The notes: generated from the letters alone by a model not told the origin. Positions 26,228-34,931 are shown, counted from the first letter of the stretch. The stretch: DNA of 64,000 bases from Microtetraspora sp. NBRC 13810 (GCF_030268685.1 NZ_BSRQ01000001.1:744001-808000); one strand, 5' to 3'. Numbers and translations are program-made.

Positions 26228-26270
26228 GCCGCTCGAAGCCTCGATCGGTGACCTGGATCGGTGACCTCGA

Positions 26271-27959
<1,689 letters not shown>

Positions 27960-27993
27960 TCACCTTTTTGGTAAGTCCCGCTGGCTGGGGCGC

Positions 27994-28305
27994 TTACTTC
28001 TCGATGATGGCGAGCACGTCGCGGGCGGAGAGCACGAGGTACTCCTCGCCGCCGTACTTCACCTCGGTGCCGCCGTACTTGCTGTAGAGGACGATGTCCC
28101 CTTCGGCGACGTCGAGCGGAATGCGCTTCTCGCCTTCCTCGTCCCAGTTACCCGGGCCCACGGCGAGGACTTTGCCCTCCTGGGGCTTCTCCTTCGCGGT
28201 GTCCGGGATGACCAGGCCGGACGCGGTCGTCTGCTCGGCCTCAAGCGGCTGAACCACGATGCGGTCGCCGAGCGGCTTAACGGGAACCTTAGTGGCGGTC
28301 GTCAC
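27994..28305 (-). CDS. groES: Co-chaperonin GroES
   Basis: The 103-residue protein (ATG 28305) shows [20 protein letters not shown] (mobile loop), GKVLAVGPG and [22 protein letters not shown]. It is a heptameric lid for GroEL. It is the first gene of the groES-groEL operon, with about 90 bp between its start and the CIRCE operator, so HrcA repression and heat induction are expected. The gene that normally lies upstream in related genomes, tsaD, is displaced by about 8 kb. Confidence 0.98.
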   Translation of the reverse strand: MTTATKVPVKPLGDRIVVQPLEAEQTTASGLVIPDTAKEKPQEGKVLAVGPGNWDEEGEKRIPLDVAEGDIVLYSKYGGTEVKYGGEEYLVLSARDVLAIIEK

Positions 28306-28393
28306 GATCGGACCTCCCCTTCAGATGGTTATGTAGAGCTGAAGAGGCGACCAGCGGCCTGCCGTCGCGGGTGTCAGACCTGCCTCGTCGCTA

Positions 28394-28420
28394 TTGGCAC
28401 TCTCAATGGTTGAGTGCCAA
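28394..28420 (-). promoter_or_regulatory. CIRCE operator (HrcA site) of groES-groEL
   Basis: TTGGCACTC (28394-28402), nine bases, then GAGTGCCAA (28412-28420): a perfect 9-9-9 inverted repeat matching the CIRCE consensus TTAGCACTC-N9-GAGTGCTAA except for a symmetric A-to-G change. Confidence 0.95.
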
Positions 28421-28580
28421 CACGAAACAGTATGCAAGCCTCAGCGACTCGTCAACACGAACCGCCCGCAGGTCAGCCACCACCGTGTCCGCTGGTAGAG
28501 GAACCGGGCGGAGGGCGGCGACCGCGCCGGGCCGCGGAGCCCGGCCTGACCGGCGCCGTGAACAGGGGAGCGCACGCCGA

Positions 28581-28614
28581 AGGGGACCGGCGCATCCCCG
28601 CGCGCCGGCCCCCT
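28581..28614 (-). terminator. Terminator of the secreted-protein gene at 28633
   Basis: AGGGGACCGGCGC (28581-28593) pairs with GCGCCGGCCCCCT (28602-28614), 12 of 13 bp, with an 8-nt loop, 18 nt past the stop. The hairpin after the repeat protein at 32303 has an almost identical stem sequence. Confidence 0.8.
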
Positions 28615-28632
28615 GTCGGTGAACCTGCTAGA

Positions 28633-28905
28633 TCAGCCGCTCAGCGAGTCGTTGAACGTGTCGTTGAAGCACGCGAAGTTGCGCGCCTTGTTGCTGCTGC
28701 CGAGAACGCCCTGGAGCTCGAGCAGCTCCACGACGCTGACGTCGTTCAGGGCGTCACAGAGCTGAACGTGGTCGAGGATGTGCACGCTCTGGTCGACGTC
28801 GTTGCCGCCGTTGCCGACGGGCCACGGCTGCGCGTACGCCGGGGTAGCAGCAAGGGAGATGCCCAGGGCGGCGAGGATGGCTCCGGTGGCTGCCAGCTTC
28901 TTCAT
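28633..28905 (-). CDS. Small secreted protein, VH-L-H--LC type (90 aa)
   Basis: ATG 28905 is preceded by GGAG at 8-nt spacing. Residues 1-25 form a signal peptide (MKKLAATGAILAALG, cleavage after TPAYA). The mature 65 residues contain SVHILDHVQLC (C50) and NFACFNDTFNDS (C79). The pattern VH-L-H---LC recurs in the long repeat protein at 32303 (NVHVLYHIYLC), and the C-terminal FNDTFNDS resembles that protein's SFNDD units. I take the two as related secreted surface proteins flanking four CGN-type paralogues. There is no anchor or sortase signal. The function is unknown; a structural or surface role is inferred. The C-to-C spacing is 29 residues, against 28 in the neighbours. Confidence 0.8.
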   Translation of the reverse strand: MKKLAATGAILAALGISLAATPAYAQPWPVGNGGNDVDQSVHILDHVQLCDALNDVSVVELLELQGVLGSSNKARNFACFNDTFNDSLSG

Positions 28906-29392
28906 GCGTGAGACTCCATAGCTCGATTGGATCGGGGGGAGGCTGATCGGTCTAATCTGCCTCTGGCTTGCCAGTTGACCTTCGGCACAATGAATGCCGC
29001 TCAGTCGCAGAGTGAAACTACAGGGGCCCTGCATCATCCGCAGGCCATTGTCGATTTCCACCGACCATCGCCATTAGTACGGGGATGCGCTCGGAATACT
29101 TATAGTAGCCAACCCTGTTATTCACCCTGAAGATCCACTAGATCCGCGCTATGTACGTCTCGCCCGATCTGTCCAGTGCAATTCATGAACCGGATTGTGA
29201 TAACGCCGAAAACACGAATAAAAACGCACTTCCTGTACTTTCGGTGCGTTCGGACAGCCGGGAGCCGGTCGAGCCACCGGGCCGGCGACGAGGGGCGATC
29301 TTCCGCCACACCGCTCCCCCGCGGCCGGCCCGACGCCACCGCGCCGCCCCGGACCCCACGACGATCATCGGGTCTCGCCGGTACGGCGGCCC
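28906..29392. other. Intergenic region within the secreted-protein cluster
   Basis: Upstream region of the 28633 gene, without an obvious copy of the promoter shared by the CGN paralogues, and the 3' region of the 29393 gene with its terminator. No further gene is visible. Confidence 0.65.
29216..29250 (-). terminator. Intrinsic terminator of the 29393 gene
   Basis: On the minus strand AACGCAC and GTGCGTT form a 7-bp stem (29223-29229 with 29244-29250) followed directly by a T-rich run (plus strand 29216-29224). Confidence 0.7.
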
Positions 29393-29635
29393 TTAGCCGT
29401 TCTGGTAGACCCGGATGCTGCAGTCCACCGGCTTGGACCCGGCGAAGGTCACCGGAGTCAGCGGAACGAGGAGGGCGGTGATGTCACCGATGGCACTGTT
29501 GCCGCACTGGATCGTGTTTCCGTTCTGCGCGGCGGCGTTGCCACCGGGCCAAGGCGCGGCCGCCTCGGCGGGGGTGAGACCCAGTCCAGCCCAAGCCGCC
29601 AGGGCGACCCCACCAAGTGCGAGCTTCTTGAGCAT
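29393..29635 (-). CDS. CGN-type small secreted protein 1 (80 aa), chaplin/rodlin-like
   Basis: The start is ATG 29635 with GGGAG upstream. A signal peptide (MLKKLALGGVALAAWAG, cleavage near PAEA) is followed by a 55-residue mature chain: NGNTIQCGNSAIGDITALL, then a short hydrophobic stretch PLTPVTFAG and KPVDCSIRVYQNG. The two Cys (C44, C72) are 28 residues apart, as in the neighbours. Short beta-prone hydrophobic strings and the CGN motif recall chaplins, and the GNS....KP(x)C order recalls rodlins, but I see no clear membership of either family. The protein is presumably secreted and surface-assembling (inference). It has its own promoter and terminator. Confidence 0.82.
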   Translation of the reverse strand: MLKKLALGGVALAAWAGLGLTPAEAAAPWPGGNAAAQNGNTIQCGNSAIGDITALLVPLTPVTFAGSKPVDCSIRVYQNG

Positions 29636-29699
29636 CTAATTCTCCCGATCGATCTCGGTCTGAGGATTGAGCTCGGACCAAAAGTCCGAGCCGACAGCA

Positions 29700-29764
29700 A
29701 GTAGACCGACAGCGGCGACGAATATCAACCCAACGGACGTCGATTGAATTAAAGAAAGGTCAAA
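29700..29764 (-). promoter_or_regulatory. Promoter of CGN gene 1 with conserved upstream box
   Basis: Minus strand: -35 TTGATA (29723-29728), 17 bp, -10 TCTACT (29700-29705). A box TTTGACCTTTCTTTAA (29749-29764) lies about 20 bp upstream. The same arrangement occurs before genes 2 and 3. The leader is about 60 nt. Confidence 0.65.
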
Positions 29765-29875
29765 CTCGGTCGTCCCGCCCAACGAATCCCGCCGGTCCGG
29801 GGAAGAAGCGCGCAAGGCCCGTTTTGACCGGTCCCGCAAGAAACATTCCTCCGTATCGTGTTATCGGCCCCAAAA

Positions 29876-29915
29876 CAAAAAAAGGGGGGCACTACGACCG
29901 ACGTCGTAGTGCCCC
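29876..29915 (-). terminator. Intrinsic terminator of CGN gene 2
   Basis: GGGGCACTACGAC (29886-29898) and GTCGTAGTGCCCC (29903-29915) form a perfect 13-bp stem with a 4-nt loop; the minus-strand transcript then enters a run of seven U. About 100 nt past the 30018 stop. Confidence 0.92.
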
Positions 29916-30017
29916 ACCTTCCCTGAAAACGGTTCGGCGATCCGCGGACGGCCGGGGGCCGGCCCCATCGACGCCGGCCCCGGCGGTCCGATCAGCTTGC
30001 GCCGACCTCCGCAGTTT

Positions 30018-30275
30018 TCAGTCCTGATCCTGGTAGGCGCGGATGCTGCAGTCCACCGGCTTCTTGTTGTTCAACGTCACCGGGGCGAGGTTGAGCAGCG
30101 TGACCGCGATATCACCGATGGTCTGGTTGCCACAGACAATCACGTTGTTGGACTGCGCGGCGGTGTTGTCGCCGCCTTCCGGCCAGGGCCACGGCGCAGC
30201 CGCGTGAGCGGGGGCGAGCCCCAACCCGGCCCATGCCGCGAGGACGGCTCCGCCAAGTGCGAGCTTCTTGAGCAT
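30018..30275 (-). CDS. CGN-type small secreted protein 2 (85 aa)
   Basis: A close paralogue of the 30820 gene, and of the 29393 gene: identical start MLKKLALGG, signal peptide to PAHA, then a PWPWPEGGDN spacer, NNVIVCGNQTIGDIAV (C48), LNLAPVTLNN and KKPVDCSIRAYQDQD (C76). The 28-residue Cys spacing is kept. Sequence identity extends into the 5' leader and promoter, so these arose by tandem duplication of whole transcription units. Pro/Trp near the mature N-terminus and Asn/Thr/Val-rich strands fit a small amyloid-like surface protein (inference). There is no cell-wall anchor. Confidence 0.83.
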   Translation of the reverse strand: MLKKLALGGAVLAAWAGLGLAPAHAAAPWPWPEGGDNTAAQSNNVIVCGNQTIGDIAVTLLNLAPVTLNNKKPVDCSIRAYQDQD

Positions 30276-30339
30276 CTAATTCTCCCGATCGATCTCGGTC
30301 TGAGGATTCGGCTCGCACCAAAAAGACGAGCCCAAAGCC

Positions 30340-30405
30340 AGTAGACCCATCCACGCGAGGAATCTCAAGCCGACAACCGATCGATCGGATTAAAGAAAAA
30401 TCAAA
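30340..30405 (-). promoter_or_regulatory. Promoter of CGN gene 2 with conserved upstream box
   Basis: Minus strand: -35 TTGAGA (30363-30368), 17 bp, -10 TCTACT (30340-30345). The box TTTGATTTTTCTTTAA is at 30390-30405. Confidence 0.65.
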
Positions 30406-30532
30406 TAACCGGCGAGATTCCCAAGAGCCTGACACATTCACTCTTGCCGCAAATACGACATGTCGGTCAACCTATACAACGAGCACTTTCTGAATTGCCT
30501 CCGCCCCCGCCGGCCCCCGGATCCGCGCGAAC

Positions 30533-30570
30533 AAAAAAAGTGGACACCGCGACGCCGTCGCGGTGTCCAC
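30533..30570 (-). terminator. Intrinsic terminator of CGN gene 3
   Basis: GTGGACACCGCGAC (30540-30553) and GTCGCGGTGTCCAC (30557-30570) form a perfect 14-bp stem with a 3-nt loop, followed on the transcript by seven U. Confidence 0.92.
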
Positions 30571-30819
30571 CAGCCTGAACGCCAACCAGCAGGCCGACTC
30601 GTCTCCTGAAGAGGAGACGTTCCAGAGAGCCTCTAAGCCCTGCGTTCACATCGAGCGCAGCGCCTGTGGCCGTCCCATGAGCCGGTCTCGAACAAGCCGG
30701 CCAGGTCCGGCGGGAGGATCCGCCTTCCCCCGGAAGGCGGATCGGCGATCCGCAAGCGGCCGGCCCCGTCGGTGCCGGCCTCCCGCGGCCGATCAGCTTT
30801 CGCTGATTCCCGGCAGGGC

Positions 30820-31077
30820 CTAGTCCTGGTTCTGGTAGGCCCGGATGCTGCAGTCCACCGGCTGGGTGTTGTTGAAAGTCACCGGCTGGAGAGGAATAAG
30901 CGGAATCGAGATGTCGCCGATGGCCTTGTTGCCGCAGACGACAACGTTGTTGGCCTGCGCGGCGACGTTGTCGCCACCCGGCTTGGGCCACGGAGCGTCC
31001 GCCTGGGCAGGGGTGGCGAGGCCCAGTCCGGCCCAGGCCGTGAGGACGGCCCCACCAAGTGCGAGCTTCTTGAGCAT
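30820..31077 (-). CDS. CGN-type small secreted protein 3 (85 aa)
   Basis: A paralogue of the two preceding genes: MLKKLALGGAVLTAWAG signal peptide with cleavage near PAQA, NNVVVCGNKAIGDISIPL (C48), LQPVTFNN and QPVDCSIRAYQNQD (C76). Codon use matches the host (C- or G-ending), so there is no sign of recent foreign origin. It has its own promoter and a strong terminator about 250 nt past the stop, with two hairpins before it. A role in the hydrophobic surface layer of hyphae or spores is inferred from size, secretion, multiplicity and chaplin-like features only. Confidence 0.83.
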   Translation of the reverse strand: MLKKLALGGAVLTAWAGLGLATPAQADAPWPKPGGDNVAAQANNVVVCGNKAIGDISIPLIPLQPVTFNNTQPVDCSIRAYQNQD

Positions 31078-31142
31078 TTAAATCTCCCGATCGATCTCGG
31101 TCTGAGGATTCGGCTCGCGCCAGAGGTACGAGCCAGACAGCA

Positions 31143-31208
31143 AGTAGACCGACGGGCGACACGGATAGCAAGCCAACAGCCGCCGCCAAACCTTAAAGAA
31201 ACGTCAAA
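31143..31208 (-). promoter_or_regulatory. Promoter of CGN gene 3 with conserved upstream box
   Basis: Minus strand: -35 TTGCTA (31166-31171), 17 bp, -10 TCTACT (31143-31148). The box TTTGACGTTTCTTTAA is at 31193-31208. Confidence 0.65.
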
Positions 31209-31354
31209 TCACCTCCGAAGCTCTCTTAGCGTGAATGTGAGGTGTAGCGACGACGATTTCCGGGAAACGTTTCGCGCGCCCTGCCTCCCCCACCGGTTTC
31301 ACCGGAGCCGCGCCCGCGCCGACACTCCGGTGCGTACATCGGGCGAACACAGAA

Positions 31355-31387
31355 GCGGGCGCCGCGGCTGTCTGCCGCGGCGCCCGC
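31355..31387 (-). terminator. Hairpin downstream of CGN gene 4
   Basis: GCGGGCGCCGCGG (31355-31367) and CCGCGGCGCCCGC (31375-31387): a perfect 13-bp stem with a 7-nt loop, no T-run, about 190 nt past the stop. Confidence 0.65.
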
Positions 31388-31577
31388 ATTCCTTGCGCTT
31401 ACCTCACGAAATGACCGAATCCTCCGGAAGAAATATCTTTACGTCATCGATGTCGGGCCGAAAAACCGCGCGTCCCGGGAAACCGGACGACCCTCCCGTC
31501 GCCTCCGCACGCGCACCCCGGCCCGGATCATCGCTCCGCGGAGCAGACCGCCGGCCGCGAGGCCCATCGACTCGCCC

Positions 31578-31823
31578 TTAGTGCTGGTTAACCGTGAAGT
31601 TGCAGTTCACCGGCTCGTTGCCGGTGGCCGTCACCGGGGCGAGGGTGATGAGGCCCAGCGTGATGTCGCCGATGGTCTCGTTACCGCAGACGGCGGTGTT
31701 GCCGGACTGCGTCGAGATGTTGTCGTGGTCCGGAGGCGGCCAGTGGCCACCCGCCTGAGCAGGAGAGGCGAGGCCCGCGAACCCCGAGACAACTGCACCA
31801 GCGACTAGAAGCTTCCTGAACAT
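31578..31823 (-). CDS. CGN-type small secreted protein 4 (81 aa, divergent)
   Basis: The most divergent member: MFRKLLVAGAVVSGFAG signal peptide, cleavage near PAQA, then GGHWPPPDHDN, GNTAVCGNETIGDITLGL (C46), LAPVTATGNE and PVNCNFTVNQH (C74). The CGNxxIGDI motif and the 28-residue Cys spacing are kept, while the end has CNF in place of CSI. The promoter keeps the TCTACT -10 but with 18-bp spacing and a degenerate upstream box. It probably split off before the duplications that gave genes 1-3. Secreted; function inferred as for its paralogues. Confidence 0.8.
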   Translation of the reverse strand: MFRKLLVAGAVVSGFAGLASPAQAGGHWPPPDHDNISTQSGNTAVCGNETIGDITLGLITLAPVTATGNEPVNCNFTVNQH

Positions 31824-31892
31824 ATGTGTTATCCGATCGATATCGCTCTAATAGTCCGACTCGCCACTCATCCGAGGATCGAGCCATTAACT

Positions 31893-31947
31893 AGTAGAAC
31901 GGACAGACGGCACAATGGTCAAGCGAATAGCGGTAAAGAATCATCAA
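31893..31947 (-). promoter_or_regulatory. Promoter of CGN gene 4
   Basis: Minus strand: -35 TTGACC (31917-31922), 18 bp, -10 TCTACT (31893-31898). A related box TTGATGATTCTTTACC lies at 31932-31947, closer to the -35 than in the paralogues. Confidence 0.6.
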
Positions 31948-32258
31948 GCACTAGTCAGCATGATTTAGCACAACAAGAACGGCATATCGGGCTTACCGTA
32001 TCGCTATGAAACGGACCCGCTCCATCAGAACCTCTACGGCGACATTTGCCTTCAAGGCTCTTGTCGCCACGGCAAATTGCAGGCTGAAACAGCCCGCCGA
32101 CGTAACCGAGCCCCGCTCTCCGACCGGCTCGGCGCGCACCGGGTGAACGGTGACCGCCCCGGCGCCCCGGCACCCGCCTTCGCCCCCGGAAGCGCCCAGT
32201 CCCCTGAACATCCGTGCCCCCGTCCACCCGGGCGGCGCGGACCAGGGGCCACGACGAA

Positions 32259-32284
32259 GGGGCCGGCGCGTGTGCGCCGGCCCC
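32259..32284 (-). terminator. Terminator of the SFNK-repeat protein gene
   Basis: GGGGCCGGCGC (32259-32269), loop GTGT, GCGCCGGCCCC (32274-32284): a perfect 11-bp stem 18 nt past the stop. Confidence 0.85.
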
Positions 32285-32302
32285 CCATGATCTTGCGCTG
32301 TC

Positions 32303-33169
32303 TCAGACGCCGGCCCAGGCGAAGTCACCGCTCGCCTCGTCGTCCCACTTCTTGTGGTCGTCCTTCTTGTGGTCGTCCTTGTGGTGGTCGTCCTTGTGGT
32401 CCTCGAAGGACCACTTGTCGTCGTCGGACCACTTCTTCTCGCTGTGGAAGGACCACTTGTCGTCGTCCGACCAGTTCACGTGCGTGTCCTCGTCGACGAC
32501 CTTGTTGTCGTCGTTGAACGACTTGTCGCTGTCCTTGTTGAAGGACTCGTCGAACTTGTTGTCGTCGTTGAAGGACTTGTCACTGTCCTTGTTGAAGGAC
32601 TCGTCGATGTCCTTGTTGAAGGAGTTCTCGATGTCCTTGTTGAAGGTCTCCTTGTGGCAGGAGTTCTTGTAGTAGTTCTGCCGGTGGCAGGAGTCCTTGT
32701 AGAAGGAGCCCTTGTCGTGGGAGTCCTTGTTCAGAGAGTTCTTGTTGAACGACTCCTCGACTTCCACCGTCTTCTGGAAGGAATCCTCGATCTTCTTGTT
32801 GTTGAAGTCCTCGGCCGTCTTGTTGAACGACTCCTCGACCTTCTTGTTGTTGAAGTCCTGGGCCGTCTTGTTGAAGGAGTCCTCGATCTCGACCTTCTTG
32901 TTGAGGAAGTCCTCGGCCTTCTTGAAGGAGTCGTGGTTGTTGCAGTGGCTGCCGGGCTTCTTCTCGTCGGCGTACTCGTAGATCTTGGACGCCCACTTGT
33001 CGCCGGTGTTGACGTTGGTCACACCGCACAGGTAGATGTGGTAAAGCACGTGCACGTTCGGGGGATTACCCTCGACCGGTCCGACCGGGGTCGAAGAGGC
33101 ATATGCCTGGGCGCAGCTCATACCCAGGGCGGTCGCCAGCGCACCGGCGGTAACGATCTTCTTAATCAT
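32303..33169 (-). CDS. Secreted SFNK/SFNDD-repeat protein with His/Asp/Lys-rich C-terminus (288 aa)
   Basis: ATG 33169 with GGAG upstream. Signal peptide MIKKIVTAGALATALG, cleavage near QAYA. Residues 25-80 contain NVHVLYHIYLC (C48) and KPGSHC (C76), the same two-Cys core and spacing as the small neighbours. From about 80 to 225 the chain is built of Phe-centred units: DSFNKTAQDFNNKK, EESFNKTAEDFNNKK, then two copies of DESFNKDSDKSFNDDNK, with two extra Cys (KDSCH and KNSCH). Then come WSDDDKWSF twice, and DDHHKDDHKKDDHKK. Asn, Asp, Lys, Ser and Phe dominate, very unusual for this genome, yet the codons end in C or G, so it is native-looking. Probably a disordered or fibre-forming, metal-binding surface protein (inference). 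No family recognised. Confidence 0.85.
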   Translation of the reverse strand: MIKKIVTAGALATALGMSCAQAYASSTPVGPVEGNPPNVHVLYHIYLCGVTNVNTGDKWASKIYEYADEKKPGSHCNNHDSFKKAEDFLNKKVEIEDSFNKTAQDFNNKKVEESFNKTAEDFNNKKIEDSFQKTVEVEESFNKNSLNKDSHDKGSFYKDSCHRQNYYKNSCHKETFNKDIENSFNKDIDESFNKDSDKSFNDDNKFDESFNKDSDKSFNDDNKVVDEDTHVNWSDDDKWSFHSEKKWSDDDKWSFEDHKDDHHKDDHKKDDHKKWDDEASGDFAWAGV

Positions 33170-33461
33170 TCTGGTGCAACTCCATGAATCGCGCTCTTCA
33201 GACGGGATTTGATCGCATCCAAGGGGATCAATCGACCCGCCATATCGACTTCCGTCGTCATCAATACCGCTCTGCCGTATAGGGCAAACGAGGGCAGCCA
33301 TTTACCGGGTACGAGTCTCTTGCTACCTGTTTGCGTGGCGAGGGATTTGACTTGAGCGCTCTAGACATGTTGATCAATCAATGTCCCGAATGGGGATGTT
33401 TGTCCAGCCGCTCAGCAGTCCACGGCACAGCCGGGCGCCGGGTGACGATAACGTCGGGAAC

Positions 33462-34931
33462 ATGAACCTTGACACATTTCTTGAGCTCCTGACCGACCAC
33501 GGGCAGCGGGCCCTGGCCGAAGCCGGGGAACTCGTGTCGAGGACCGATCCGGTGACCGCCGCGAGCACCCTGCGCCGCTCCCATCCGGCCGATCTGACCT
33601 CGGCCGCGCTGGTCCAGGCGGGCCTGCGGGCGCGGGCGGCGGCGAAGTTCGGCGCCGACGCCGCCCGCATGTACTTCACCCCGGCCGGCCTGGAACAGGC
33701 CACCCGCCCCGAGGTCGCCGCCCACCGTGCCCGCCGCCTCTCCGCCTCAGGCGCCCCCCACCCCTCCGCCTCCGGCCCCTCGCAAACCCCCACCTCCGGC
33801 GCCCCCCGAACCCCCGCCTCCGGGGCCCCGCGATCCGCCGACCGCTCCACCCCCGACCGTGACATGACCGGCACCGCCCCCGACCGTGACATGACCGGCA
33901 CCGCCCCCGACCGTGACATGACCGGCTCCGCCCCCGGCCGTGAGGTGACCGGCTCCGGGCCGCGGGTCGCCGACCTGTGCTGCGGCATCGGCGGCGACGT
34001 GATCGAGCTGGCCAGGGCAGGTTGCGCGGTGGACGCGGCCGATCGCGACCCGCTGACCGCGGCGGTCGCCGCGGCGAACGCCGATGCCCTGGGCCTCTCG
34101 GCGCGCGCCCGGATCCGTACGGCGAGCGCGGAGGACGCCGACCCGGGCGACTACGACGTGGTCTTCCTCGACCCGGCCCGGCGCGTCTCCGGCAGGCGGG
34201 TGTTCGACCCGCTGGCCTACTCCCCCACGCTGCCGGAGGCGCTGGCGCTGGCCGGGGCGGCGCCGGGCGCGTGCCTCAAGGTCGCACCCGGCCTGCCGTA
34301 CGAGTTCGTGCCGGCCGGGGCGGAGGCCGAGTGGGTCTCCTACCGGGGGGAGGTCAAGGAGGCGGCGCTCTGGCTGGGGACGCTCGCGGGCGGCACGGGC
34401 GCCGCGGACGGATGGGACGGCACGGGCGGCGAGCCGTTCACCCGCAGGGCGACGCTGCTGCCCTCGGGGGAGACGCTGGTGGCCGATCCGCGGCTCGGGC
34501 CCGCGGAGCACGGCAAGGCGGGCAGATACCTCTACGAGCCCGACGGCGCCGCCATCCGGGCGCACCTGGTGGCGGAGGTGGCGGCGATGGTGCGCGGGCG
34601 GCTGCTCGACCCGCACATCGCGTACATCACCGCGGACGATCGCGTCTCCACCCCGTGGGCGTCATGCTACGAAATAGTGGAAATGATGCCCTTTTCCGGT
34701 AAGCGATTGCGGGCCGCACTGAGAGAACGGGGTGTCGGCAACGTCACCCTGAAGAAGCGCGGCTCCGCCGTGGACATCGAGCGCCTGCGGAAGGACCTCA
34801 AACTATCCGGGGACAATTCGCTCGTCGTGGTCTTGACTCGCATCTCGGACAAACCAATCGCACTGCTTTGCGAACCGATGTCCTCCCTTGAGCAAAGCAG
34901 TACCCAGTTAAACGGGACAATCTCCCGTTAA
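33462..34931 (+). CDS. Class I SAM-dependent methyltransferase, THUMP-like domain type, with repeat insertion
   Basis: ATG 33462 gives 489 residues. The N-terminal helical domain (about 1-90: DTFLELLTDHGQRALAEAGELV) and the Rossmann part (VADLCCGIGGDVIELARAG near 170-188; FLDPARR near 235; ending with the THUMP-like FSGKRLRAALRERGVGNVTLKKRG) match an actinobacterial family of predicted RNA or protein methyltransferases. The target is unknown. Between them is a disordered insert of about 75 residues with SGAP repeats and TAPDRDMTG units encoded by exact 30-bp DNA repeats (about 33855-33945). It is divergent from the secreted-protein cluster. Confidence 0.85.
   Translation: MNLDTFLELLTDHGQRALAEAGELVSRTDPVTAASTLRRSHPADLTSAALVQAGLRARAAAKFGADAARMYFTPAGLEQATRPEVAAHRARRLSASGAPHPSASGPSQTPTSGAPRTPASGAPRSADRSTPDRDMTGTAPDRDMTGTAPDRDMTGSAPGREVTGSGPRVADLCCGIGGDVIELARAGCAVDAADRDPLTAAVAAANADALGLSARARIRTASAEDADPGDYDVVFLDPARRVSGRRVFDPLAYSPTLPEALALAGAAPGACLKVAPGLPYEFVPAGAEAEWVSYRGEVKEAALWLGTLAGGTGAADGWDGTGGEPFTRRATLLPSGETLVADPRLGPAEHGKAGRYLYEPDGAAIRAHLVAEVAAMVRGRLLDPHIAYITADDRVSTPWASCYEIVEMMPFSGKRLRAALRERGVGNVTLKKRGSAVDIERLRKDLKLSGDNSLVVVLTRISDKPIALLCEPMSSLEQSSTQLNGTISR
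33855..33945 (+). repeat. 30-bp tandem repeat inside the methyltransferase gene
   Basis: Three near-perfect copies of a unit encoding TAPDRDMTGx (caccgcccccgaccgtgaca then tgaccgg), the last diverged to SAPGREVTG. In frame; lengthens the inter-domain linker. Confidence 0.85.

Larger units (their letters stand above)
25932..26270. other. Intergenic region upstream of sigD and downstream of groEL
   Basis: About 340 bp with no gene. The part nearest sigD (25990-26090) is the most AT-rich stretch around and should hold its promoter; TTGCCA (minus strand) near 26015 and TTGCAA near 26070 are possible -35 boxes. The part nearest groEL holds its terminator and a gatcggtgacct direct repeat (26243-26266). 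Confidence 0.6.
28306..28632. other. Intergenic region, groES promoter and 3' region of the first secreted-protein gene
   Basis: About 330 bp with no gene. It contains the CIRCE element and, from 28581, the terminator of the leftward gene at 28633. The stretch 28440-28580 shows nothing I can name. Confidence 0.7.
29636..30017. other. Intergenic region within the secreted-protein cluster
   Basis: Holds the promoter of the 29393 gene and two hairpins after the 30018 gene: GGGGCCGGC/GCCGGCCCC (29955-29963 with 29973-29981) and the T-run terminator. No gene is seen. Confidence 0.7.
30276..30819. other. Intergenic region within the secreted-protein cluster (544 bp)
   Basis: Contains the promoter of CGN gene 2, the T-run terminator of gene 3 and two more perfect hairpins: CGTCTCCT-gaag-AGGAGACG (30600-30619) and GATCCGCCTTCC-ccc-GGAAGGCGGATC (30717-30743). 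I see no gene in either strand. Confidence 0.7.
31078..31577. other. Intergenic region within the secreted-protein cluster (500 bp)
   Basis: Contains the promoter of CGN gene 3 and the terminator hairpin of gene 4. The remainder (31390-31577) shows nothing I can support. Confidence 0.65.
31824..32302. other. Intergenic region between CGN gene 4 and the repeat protein
   Basis: Holds the promoter of CGN gene 4 and, at the right end, the terminator of the repeat-protein gene. The AT-rich part (31830-32000) is the 4th gene's control region. No gene is visible in 32000-32250. Confidence 0.65.

Noticed and set aside
28633-33169. Naming the six secreted proteins chaplins or rodlins outright
   Set aside because: The chaplin core and full rodlin pattern are not matched; only size, export and part of the motif agree.
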